11,966 bases of DNA from Candidatus Zixiibacteriota bacterium (GTDB taxonomy: Bacteria > Zixibacteria > MSB-5A5 > JAABVY01 > JAHJOQ01), in NCBI GenBank assembly GCA_030631455.1, contig DAOVLC010000007.1, positions 1 to 11,966 on the forward strand. The letters are read 5' to 3'. Position numbers and translations under genes: made by a program. This document shows positions 1 to 5,719 of this stretch, piece after piece. The first letter of the stretch is position 1. Each line of letters opens with the position of its first letter. The notes under the pieces are model-generated. The model ran no database searches. It was not told the DNA's origin and worked only from the letters and a program-made list of their open reading frames with translations.

Positions 1-1
1 A

Positions 2-133
2 TATTGCGGCAATCACTTAACCAAGACGTTGTTGGGTTGCCTCGTGCGCGGCGACAGCAACCGCGATACCTCTGATTTGAGCTATCATATCGATTTCATC
101 TTTGGCGGCGGTCCGGCACCGTGTGACTGCTAA
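2..133 (+). CDS. C-terminal end of a secreted protein with a dockerin-like tail (5' truncated)
   Basis: An open frame enters from the left edge and stops at TAA 131-133, giving 43 residues. The end reads RGDSNRDTSDLSYHIDFIFGG followed by GPAP and a CDC terminus. This resembles the dockerin-like, EF-hand-type tails of large secreted proteins in FCB bacteria, which commonly look like GDVNxDGxxxxSDLxYLVDYLFxGGPAP. Compared with that pattern, about four residues are missing between the RD and the SDL, so the calcium loop would be shortened. The rest of the protein lies outside the window, so its activity cannot be named. The frame is short and has no visible start, so identification rests only on the GGGPAP-type ending. 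Confidence 0.55.
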   Translation, partial: YCGNHLTKTLLGCLVRGDSNRDTSDLSYHIDFIFGGGPAPCDC

Positions 134-351
134 GATCATCACTGCCGCTCATATAAGTTGTTGAAAACGAATAGGGTATCGCCCCTGCCCTGTTCGGCCA
201 ATCACACACTTCGCTTTTCGAAATCACTGTTCTAAGCCATTTTTGCAATCTGTGTTGCCTATCCGATCCGGACTCAGGAATATTAGGATATGACCCCAAC
301 AATCTTAAGAAAATCAAGATACACACAAATAAACATCAGGTTTCTGAAGAT
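134..351. other. Intergenic stretch with no recognised gene; contains the upstream CTTAAG box
   Basis: About 280 bases separate the preceding stop from the DUF2089 gene. I see no credible coding frame and no strong terminator hairpin here. The only structure noted is a 15-base box at 304-318 that recurs near the promoter (listed separately). Confidence 0.5.
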
Positions 352-402
352 TTGACTTGACTTTTTCAATTTTCTTCCGTATACATACTTAAGAAAGTTA
401 AG
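304..402. repeat. Pair of 15-bp direct repeats (CTTAAGAAA-type boxes), 84 bp apart
   Basis: CTTAAGAAAATCAAG at 304-318 and CTTAAGAAAGTTAAG at 388-402 match at 13 of 15 bases. The second copy is itself an inverted repeat (CTTAA, five bases, TTAAG). The repeats start exactly 84 bases apart, about eight helical turns, so they would lie on the same DNA face. They flank the predicted promoter, and the downstream copy overlaps the expected transcription start. Operator function is inferred; the DUF2089 HTH protein encoded just downstream is one candidate binder. Confidence 0.45.
357..385 (+). promoter_or_regulatory. Sigma-70-like promoter of the DUF2089 operon
   Basis: TTGACT (357-362) is followed after 17 bases by TATACA (380-385). 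A transcript would start near 392, about 20 bases before a strong AAGGAGG ribosome site. A second TTGACT overlaps just upstream (352-357) but has no suitable -10. Predicted by eye only. Confidence 0.5.
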
Positions 403-403
403 C

Positions 404-410
404 AAGGAGG
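404..410 (+). promoter_or_regulatory. Strong ribosome binding site that decides a TTG start
   Basis: AAGGAGG lies four bases before TTG 415-417. No ATG or GTG in this frame is better placed, so the non-standard TTG start is accepted on this basis. Confidence 0.75.
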
Positions 411-414
411 AAAA

Positions 415-777
415 TTGGCGAAAGATTGGCAAGAATTGACGCAGATAGCAGACGGTGAATCGTTGACAATCGAAAGGGTGTGCCTGACTGATAGAGACGT
501 CTGCATAGAGGGAAGTTTCGACCTCCCGCCAATGGCTCAGTTGACAACCGAGGATCAGATCTTTGTGGCTGCGTTTGTTCGGAGTCATGGGTCGATCAAG
601 CAGATGGAGCAGTTCTTCGGTGTTAGCTATCCAACTGTCAAAAACCGCCTCAACCGTATCTCAGAGAAACTCTCCTTTGTTGCAATCGAACCGGTAGAAG
701 AGAAATCAGACATTCTGACGCAGCTTGAGCGAGGCGAGATTTCTGCCAAAGAGGCGATAGATAGGCTGAAAAGATGA
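415..777 (+). CDS. DUF2089-type helix-turn-helix protein, zinc ribbon degenerate
   Basis: A 120-residue protein beginning at TTG behind AAGGAGG. Residues about 17-40 (LTIERVCLTDRDVCIEGSF and the following DLPP) correspond to the end of the usual zinc ribbon of DUF2089 proteins. The CxxC pairs are gone and only C23 and C30 remain, so zinc binding is unlikely. Residues about 45-87 form a probable helix-turn-helix with the family-like stretch FFGVSYPTVKNRLNRI. Residues 99-120 (ILTQLERGEISAKEAIDRLKR) are a short SHOCT-like helical module that recurs at the start of the third gene. It is probably a DNA-binding regulator in the cytoplasm. Its stop overlaps the next start (ATGA), indicating translational coupling. 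Family assignment is fairly secure; its target is unknown, though the CTTAAG boxes upstream make autoregulation plausible. Confidence 0.8.
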   Translation: MAKDWQELTQIADGESLTIERVCLTDRDVCIEGSFDLPPMAQLTTEDQIFVAAFVRSHGSIKQMEQFFGVSYPTVKNRLNRISEKLSFVAIEPVEEKSDILTQLERGEISAKEAIDRLKR

Positions 778-1055
778 TGTTGCCACCGGCAACACTAAGA
801 CTTCGCGTAGTGGAAAATGGGCGCAGGAAAATAGCTCTGTGGCTGCCGATCTTTCTACTCTGGCCGCCATTGCTTCTGCTTATCGTGGCTTCACTGCCAC
901 TAATACTGGTACTCGCGCTCGCCTTCTGGTGGCATCCCATGACCAGGAAGGTGGTCAAGAGCATCGTGCCGGTTTTCGGCGCAATCTGTTCGCTGCGAGG
1001 ATTCACGATAGATATCGAGGACGAAGAAGATGAGGTCTTTATCAAAATAACCTAA
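774..1055 (+). CDS. Small membrane protein of the DUF2089/SHOCT operon
   Basis: A 93-residue protein whose ATG (774) overlaps the TGA of the DUF2089 gene; a second ATG at 777 is an alternative start. A basic N-terminal segment is followed by a long hydrophobic stretch at residues about 22-53 (one long helix or a tight hairpin), then HPMTRK and an amphipathic region. The acidic C-terminus, TIDIEDEEDEVFIKI, closely resembles the end of the next protein (SIDIDSEDEKVTIFC). It lies in a tight operon with a regulator upstream and a SHOCT-like protein 11 bases downstream. I do not recognise a named family. Inferred role: membrane partner of the SHOCT-like protein, perhaps in envelope-stress sensing. 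Confidence 0.75.
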   Translation: MMLPPATLRLRVVENGRRKIALWLPIFLLWPPLLLLIVASLPLILVLALAFWWHPMTRKVVKSIVPVFGAICSLRGFTIDIEDEEDEVFIKIT

Positions 1056-1066
1056 GGAGGAATGCT

Positions 1067-1507
1067 ATGAGTGACGATCGAAGCCAGATACTGAACATGC
1101 TAAAAGAGGGGAAGATCAGCGTGTCCGAAGCCGAGGAGCTTCTGGATGCAATTGGAAAATCGTCAGATGATTCCGGTGTGGTCAAGAAAGGTGCTTCGCC
1201 TCCCTCTTCAAGAAAGAACCCCAAGTATCTGCATATCAAAGTCGAGGAGGCTGGCAAGAACGGTGGCAAAGGTGAGAATGTTAACATCAGAGTGCCGATT
1301 CAGCTTCTGCGAGCCGGAGTAAAACTGGCTTCGGTGATACCGGACAAAGCCAAGAGCAAAGTCGACACCGCTCTTAAGGACAAAGGGCTGAACATCAGCT
1401 TCGACGACCTGGAGGGTGACAAGCTCAACGAATTAGTCGAATCGCTGGCAGAACTCAGCATCGATATCGATAGCGAGGATGAGAAGGTGACAATCTTCTG
1501 CGAATGA
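1067..1507 (+). CDS. SHOCT-like domain protein (YvlB/LiaX N-terminal type)
   Basis: A 146-residue soluble acidic protein with a clear AAGGAGG six bases before ATG 1067. Residues 6-29 (QILNMLKEGKISVSEAEELL) are the short helical SHOCT-like module found at the C-terminus of DUF2089 proteins and the N-terminus of YvlB/LiaX-type proteins. A Ser/Gly/Lys-rich linker follows (about 31-52), then a region of predicted strands and helices including NVNIRVPIQLLRAGVKLASV, a phrase typical of this protein group. It ends in SIDIDSEDEKVTIFCE. The YvlB/LiaX relatives work in cell-envelope stress responses in Gram-positives; a similar role here is only inferred from the module and from the operon with a membrane protein and a regulator. 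Confidence 0.78.
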   Translation: MSDDRSQILNMLKEGKISVSEAEELLDAIGKSSDDSGVVKKGASPPSSRKNPKYLHIKVEEAGKNGGKGENVNIRVPIQLLRAGVKLASVIPDKAKSKVDTALKDKGLNISFDDLEGDKLNELVESLAELSIDIDSEDEKVTIFCE

Positions 1508-1614
1508 ACTGTCCCTTTCTGCACGAGCAGCGAAATCATAAATCCATCAGGCCCGCCAACATGGCGAGCTTCTCTTCTTTGCTGCGATGCAGCCCCAATC
1601 ATCTAACTCTTTTG

Positions 1615-1643
1615 TTGACCTGCCTATTTCAATTCGACATATG
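1615..1643 (+). promoter_or_regulatory. Weak candidate promoter for the GT5-like gene
   Basis: TTGACC (1615-1620) is a fair -35. The best -10 choices are CATATG at a 17-base spacing or TATGTT (1640-1645) at 19 bases, neither strong. Positioned about 65 bases before the gene start. Confidence 0.28.
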
Positions 1644-1647
1644 TTGC

Positions 1648-1683
1648 TCTTCGGTATAGACTGGCTTTCGATTCTACCGAAGA
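1648..1683. promoter_or_regulatory. Perfect 9-bp inverted repeat before the GT5-like gene
   Basis: TCTTCGGTA (1648-1656) and TACCGAAGA (1675-1683) are perfect reverse complements separated by 18 bases, ending about 20-40 bases before the start codon. The centre-to-centre distance of 27 bases is compatible with an operator bound by a dimer or with an mRNA hairpin just ahead of the ribosome site. No T-run follows, so it is not a standard terminator. Confidence 0.4.
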
Positions 1684-1720
1684 TAGAAATAGGACAACAA
1701 CTCGCATGGAGCAGCCATCG

Positions 1721-3415
1721 ATGAGAATACCTCACAAAGCGAAACGGACTATTGTATTCGTTACATTCGAAACCGAATTTGCCCCCTGCGGCGGACTGGC
1801 CGCTGTAATGAAGATATTCCCGAAGCAGCTCGCGAAAACTGAGTCATGCTGTACTATTGGACCGTATTTCGAAAACATAACGAGCGGCAAACCGATATCC
1901 GCACAAATCACAAACACCGGTATAGAGTACGCACTGAGATTCGGCGATAACAGCCACGTTGTCAAAGTGCTGAGGCATGCCGACGATAACGGGTATACAA
2001 CTTACCTGCTTCAATCAGACGGCTGCTTTACGGCGCCGAAAGATCCCTATATCAATCCGGGGAATCCCACGAAGTTGCTGTATGACAGCCTGTTTTTCTG
2101 TGCAATGGTTCCGAAAGCACTCGCGGCGCTTGGCGAGACCAGCGATCTGGTGCTGCACCTTCAGGACTGGGAGTCGGCATCAGTTGCACACACAATGAAG
2201 AAAGTAGACGCAATCGAATCTGCCGCATGTATACTGACTCTTCACAATCCTTATGACAGGGGCATAAACGGACGAGACGCCGGGCTTATCTCCGCTCGGG
2301 ATCTGCCGGGAGAGACTATCCTAACGAAGATGATCCCGCTGGTCGATGGCTCACTCTCGACTGTCTCCCGTAATTTCGCGGATGAATTGACTAACGACCC
2401 ACTGCATACGCAGGTCTTCGCGGATCACCTTCAGGAACAGTTCAAGAGAAGGGGCATAGTTGGGATCGACAATGGACTCTTCGGGAAGCATGAGTTCCCA
2501 TTCTCCGATGATGCCCATCGTGAAGCAAAACATGGGGGCTTCGCTCTGATCAGGAAAGAGAAATGGGAGAGACGGATAGCGCTCTCCGAGACAATCGACA
2601 AGTACCTGCGTGATATCAGCGGCAATCCCGACGCACAGGTTTGGGGAGATGGTCTCGATCTCTCGGATCCGAGGCTGCCGGTTTTTCTCTTCCTCGGGAG
2701 AGATGATCCGCGCCAGAAAGGATATGATGTTGCCGCGGAAGCCATCCGCACGATTCCTGAAGGTAAGGCAAGGTACATATTCACTCCGATGCCGGGTGAT
2801 GAAGGTTTCGACGGGCTGAATTTCCTCAAGAATCTCGCGGCACAGCGGCCAGGTGAAGTGATGGTATTTCCGTTCCGGCTCGATCCCGAACCGTTTATGG
2901 CTTTGCAGCGTGGTAGTTCTTTCATGGCGATGTTCTCGTTATACGAGCCGTTTGGAGGTGCAAACGAGGCCTATCTTGCCGGTATGCCGGTAGTAGCACG
3001 AGCTACAGGAGGCCTCGTACAGCAGACAATCCCGCATGAAAGTTCAGCCCTCAGCCCGCACGGTCAGCAACTAATCAAGAAGTACCACGGTCAAGGCGGC
3101 AAGCCGACAGGATTTCTCTTTCGAGAACCGTCGCTGAAGGACGACGTTGACGGATGGCAGAAAATCGTCGACTGCGCGTACCTGCACGGGGAGCAGGGAG
3201 CTGATCGGATCGAGGATCGCCGGGGGATTCCGCTTTATGATGAGATGGTGAAAAGAGCCGGCCAATCTCTCGAATCCGCAATCGAATTATACTCATCCGA
3301 TCAGGATGCTTACGCGGAGATGATCTACAACGGATTCAAAATGCTCGACAATTTCAGTTGGGATCGCGCAATAGTCGAGTATCGGCGGCTGTATGACAGC
3401 GTCTGCGAGAGTTGA
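1721..3415 (+). CDS. GT5-like glycogen/starch synthase homologue
   Basis: A GT-B glycosyltransferase of 564 residues from ATG 1721, which has GGAG nine bases upstream. ATG 1706 would add five residues and has AGGA 11 bases upstream, so the start is uncertain. Numbering from 1706: residues 15-44 match the N-terminal glucan-synthase block (FETEFAPCGGLAAVMKIFPK). HLQDWESA (151-158), TLHNPYDRG (178-186), VSRNFADE (220-227) and GIDNGLF (253-259) follow the GT5 order. The C-terminal Rossmann domain has LFLGRDDPRQKGYDVA and the donor-binding E414-x6-E421 region (YEPFGGANEAYLAGMPVVA) with ATGGL. Canonical GlgA has KxGGL at the N-terminus; here Lys is replaced by Pro27, and Asp after GGL is absent. 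It probably builds or extends an alpha-glucan from a sugar nucleotide, but the donor may differ from ADP-glucose. It is longer than GlgA (about 480). Confidence 0.8.
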   Translation: MRIPHKAKRTIVFVTFETEFAPCGGLAAVMKIFPKQLAKTESCCTIGPYFENITSGKPISAQITNTGIEYALRFGDNSHVVKVLRHADDNGYTTYLLQSDGCFTAPKDPYINPGNPTKLLYDSLFFCAMVPKALAALGETSDLVLHLQDWESASVAHTMKKVDAIESAACILTLHNPYDRGINGRDAGLISARDLPGETILTKMIPLVDGSLSTVSRNFADELTNDPLHTQVFADHLQEQFKRRGIVGIDNGLFGKHEFPFSDDAHREAKHGGFALIRKEKWERRIALSETIDKYLRDISGNPDAQVWGDGLDLSDPRLPVFLFLGRDDPRQKGYDVAAEAIRTIPEGKARYIFTPMPGDEGFDGLNFLKNLAAQRPGEVMVFPFRLDPEPFMALQRGSSFMAMFSLYEPFGGANEAYLAGMPVVARATGGLVQQTIPHESSALSPHGQQLIKKYHGQGGKPTGFLFREPSLKDDVDGWQKIVDCAYLHGEQGADRIEDRRGIPLYDEMVKRAGQSLESAIELYSSDQDAYAEMIYNGFKMLDNFSWDRAIVEYRRLYDSVCES

Positions 3416-3436
3416 CAAACAGTAGTTTTCAATACC

Positions 3437-3480
3437 GTCAGACTCTGGCTTCCGATGGCGCATACCAGCTGACAGGTTTT
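3437..3480 (+). terminator. Possible terminator after the GT5-like gene
   Basis: GTCAG (3437-3441) and CTGG (3445-3448) can pair with CCAG (3465-3468) and CTGAC (3469-3473), with a three-base bulge, and TTTT follows at 3477-3480. It sits between two convergent genes. The stem is interrupted, so support is weak. Confidence 0.28.
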
Positions 3481-3485
3481 CCTCA

Positions 3486-4037
3486 TCAGTATCCAACAAC
3501 CATCAGAGCGACACGGACGCTCCAAGCAACCCGGTATTCGGGCTTGAAGTATGCACAGCCGACAGTTAATCCAATATCCCAATGGCTGGCTACCTCATAC
3601 CCGGCGCTGACATGAAATGTGTTCCCCCAACGCAGCCAATCTCCACCGACAGGCGCACCAAGCATACCACCAATTCCGCCTCCAAAATGAAATGAACGTG
3701 CCTCGGGATTGAGGTAGTAACTCACGGCAAGCGACGGCCAGACGAAACTCCATTTGCCTCTGTCACCGCTGGTACGAAGACAGGTCGTCCCCGAATAGTG
3801 TATCAAAATCTGATTGGTGAGCGCATAGCCAATCTTGAGGTCGACGTGAACTCCGGTTTGAGGCTGGATATCCGGGTCAAGCCTGTGAGTATAAGGTGGG
3901 ACAAACAGTCCCGGACCGGCGCCGAAACCGATCACGAAGCCTTTCCTTTGGCCGTCCCAGGCGACAGCATCAATCGCGCTACATGCAAGAATGATCGCAG
4001 CGACAATTACAATGAAATACAATTTAGACTTGCACAT
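3486..4037 (-). CDS. Outer-membrane beta-barrel protein (porin-like), signal peptide
   Basis: A 183-residue precursor with GGGAG six bases before its ATG. Residues 1-26 form a Sec signal peptide (basic start, hydrophobic IVIVAAIILA, cleavage likely after DAVA). The mature part, about 157 residues, alternates polar and hydrophobic residues with many Gly and aromatic residues: FVIGFGAGPGLFVPP, VDLKIGYALTNQILIHYSG, WPSLAVSYYLNP, FHFGGGIGGMLG, FHVSAGYEVASHWDIGLTVG. It ends with a tyrosine, as barrel proteins often do. The size fits a small eight-strand barrel. It is transcribed alone, tail to tail with the GT5-like gene and divergently from the RdhA-like gene. The ligand or role cannot be told from sequence; calling it a porin would be too specific. 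Confidence 0.75.
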   Translation of the reverse strand: MCKSKLYFIVIVAAIILACSAIDAVAWDGQRKGFVIGFGAGPGLFVPPYTHRLDPDIQPQTGVHVDLKIGYALTNQILIHYSGTTCLRTSGDRGKWSFVWPSLAVSYYLNPEARSFHFGGGIGGMLGAPVGGDWLRWGNTFHVSAGYEVASHWDIGLTVGCAYFKPEYRVAWSVRVALMVVGY

Positions 4038-4132
4038 TCCGATCTCCCGTACGTTTCACGTTCTCAACTCATTCGAACCGAGCACAAGGACTCCTTTGAG
4101 ATGAGCATATCAGCCTGACCCTAAGTGACATC

Positions 4133-4161
4133 ATATTAGCAATGGGCGCATCGCAAGTCAA
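4133..4161 (-). promoter_or_regulatory. Promoter of the outer-membrane barrel gene
   Basis: On the minus strand TTGACT (4161-4156) is followed after exactly 17 bases by TAATAT (4138-4133). Transcription would start near 4126, giving a leader of about 90 bases before the ATG. Confidence 0.55.
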
Positions 4162-4172
4162 GTAACAACACG

Positions 4173-4201
4173 GACGTACACAGAGATAGTATTCGTATAA
4201 T
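4173..4201 (+). promoter_or_regulatory. Candidate promoter of the RdhA-like gene
   Basis: A perfect TATAAT (4196-4201) is 75-85 bases before the ATG at 4283. The -35 at 17 bases (GACGTA) is poor, so this may need an activator or be a chance match. It lies back to back with the barrel-gene promoter. Confidence 0.38.
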
Positions 4202-4282
4202 CGCTGCCACAACCAGCTCATTCCATTTGCCAAACACCGCTCTCTTGACTAACTTGGGTCTTACCATGCCCGAGGCGCGCAC

Positions 4283-5608
4283 ATGACAGTAGTCCACATC
4301 CTGTTCTTCGTGACTGGCTTGGCTGTCTGCATTTTCTTTGCCGCATTTGGTGTAAGCTCGATTCGTGAGAAGAAACCGAGAGCGGCTCTAGTCAGTGCTG
4401 CAATGCTCATCGCATTCGGTTTGGTCTGGTTCGGAGGATATGCTCTTCTGACTCCGGCAGGATTTACGCAACTCATCTCCATGGCTATCATCGCACTCGT
4501 TGCGATTCTGTTTTTCATGCCGCTTGGTAAGGCAGAAGCGATCAGGGTCGGGAAGACATCCGAGAGGTTTGACGAGCGTGACGCGATATTTTCACGAGAG
4601 GAGTATCACCCAGGAACCGAGAAACATGAACGCTATTATGCTGTGCGTCCGGAATTCAAAGAGATCGATGACAAAATACGCGAACTCCCGGAGCTTCTGG
4701 AACCGGGTGGCAGATACTACGATCCGATTCGCTCACGCCATTGCTCGGAGGTGTTCGACATGATTACTGAACTCGGTTCGCAGGTTGACGGCGAGGTCAA
4801 TCCGATTGCTGCTGATGTCAACGCCGTAGACGCCACCAGGAGCATGAAAGACCTCACTCTTCAACTTGGAGCCGACGAGGTTGGAATCGCCTTGCTGAAT
4901 CGCGCGTATATATATACCCATGTCGGTCGCGGCCCAGAGCCATGGGGTTCGCCGATAGACAACAGTCACAAGTTTGCAATCGCGTTCGACATTGAGATGA
5001 GCTATACCATGGTAGAGCAAGCCCCTCGGCTTGCGATCACCGAAGAGACAGCGCAAAAGTACCTGCGGGCTGCTGAGATTTCGATTTCACTAGCGGAGTA
5101 CATTCGCAAGATGGGTTACCCGGCACGTGCACACATCGCCGGTAGCAACTACCAGATCATTCTACCACCGGTCGCATACGAGGCTGGCCTCGGTGAACTG
5201 GGGCGGCATGGTTATCTAATCTCGCAACGGTTTGGTGCGAGAATCAGGTTGGGTGCGGTCACAACTGATCTGCCGCTGATTGCTGACAAGCCGATCACAT
5301 TCGGCGTCCAGGATTTCTGTGAGAAATGTCTCAAGTGCGCCACTCAGTGCCCGTCGGCCTCGATCCCGAAAGCCGGCAAGACTGTTGTCCGCGGCGTTGA
5401 GAAATGGCAGCTCGACGCCGAATCCTGTCTGCACTATTGGCGCAAGATAGGAACAGATTGCGGATTGTGCATGAAAGTCTGCCCGTTCAGCCACCCTGGA
5501 TCGTTTGTTCACAGGCTGATAAGGGAGGGAATCCGTCGCTCCTCATTTGCTCGGACGGTGTCGGTCTACGGTGACGATCTCTTCTACGGAAAACGAGCGC
5601 AATTCTAG
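4283..5608 (+). CDS. Reductive-dehalogenase-like (RdhA-type) corrinoid iron-sulfur protein with N-terminal membrane anchor
   Basis: A 441-residue protein; GAGG seven bases before ATG 4283. Helices at about 4-24, 35-55 and 62-80 are membrane spans. The basic loop SSIREKKPRAA and the basic stretch after helix 3 favour the catalytic part facing the cytoplasm. No twin-arginine signal is present. The region FDERDAIFSREEYHPGTEKH resembles RdhA N-termini. The corrinoid-domain phrase AGLGELGRHGYLISQRFGAR with LGAVTTDLPL (301-331) fits RdhA rather than QueG. Two ferredoxin-type clusters follow: C346, C349, C352, C356-Pro and C382, C393, C396, C400-Pro, the spacing normal for RdhA. The family reduces carbon-halogen bonds with cobalamin, but distant members may have other substrates. 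No separate RdhB anchor gene is nearby; the fused helices may replace it. The stop is TAG. Confidence 0.8.
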   Translation: MTVVHILFFVTGLAVCIFFAAFGVSSIREKKPRAALVSAAMLIAFGLVWFGGYALLTPAGFTQLISMAIIALVAILFFMPLGKAEAIRVGKTSERFDERDAIFSREEYHPGTEKHERYYAVRPEFKEIDDKIRELPELLEPGGRYYDPIRSRHCSEVFDMITELGSQVDGEVNPIAADVNAVDATRSMKDLTLQLGADEVGIALLNRAYIYTHVGRGPEPWGSPIDNSHKFAIAFDIEMSYTMVEQAPRLAITEETAQKYLRAAEISISLAEYIRKMGYPARAHIAGSNYQIILPPVAYEAGLGELGRHGYLISQRFGARIRLGAVTTDLPLIADKPITFGVQDFCEKCLKCATQCPSASIPKAGKTVVRGVEKWQLDAESCLHYWRKIGTDCGLCMKVCPFSHPGSFVHRLIREGIRRSSFARTVSVYGDDLFYGKRAQF

Positions 5609-5626
5609 ATTCAGGCCTGCCGCCTC

Positions 5627-5651
5627 GGTGCAAGAAAGCTCTTGCGCCTTT
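5627..5651 (+). terminator. Hairpin terminator after the RdhA-like gene
   Basis: GGTGCAAG (5627-5634) pairs with CTTGCGCC (5641-5648) over eight bases with one G-T wobble and a six-base loop, followed by TTT. It begins 18 bases after the TAG stop. The T-run is short. Confidence 0.5.
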
Positions 5652-5719
5652 CAAACATCTCAGTTAGCTTTATGCCTGCAATGTCCGAATCTATCTAAGC
5701 TTGTACACGGAGGAAGATT

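Noticed and set aside
650..1045. 131-codon minus-strand ORF
   Set aside because: Starts with a Ser-rich run that mirrors the acidic tail of the small membrane protein; a shadow of two coupled real genes.
2431..2925. 164-codon minus-strand ORF
   Set aside because: Antisense of the conserved GT5-like gene; low-complexity Ser/Arg/Pro composition.
4283..5608. Calling the corrinoid FeS protein QueG (epoxyqueuosine reductase)
   Set aside because: The AGLGELGRHG block, two RdhA-spaced FeS motifs and the membrane anchor differ from the QueG pattern (AGLGWIGKN, soluble).
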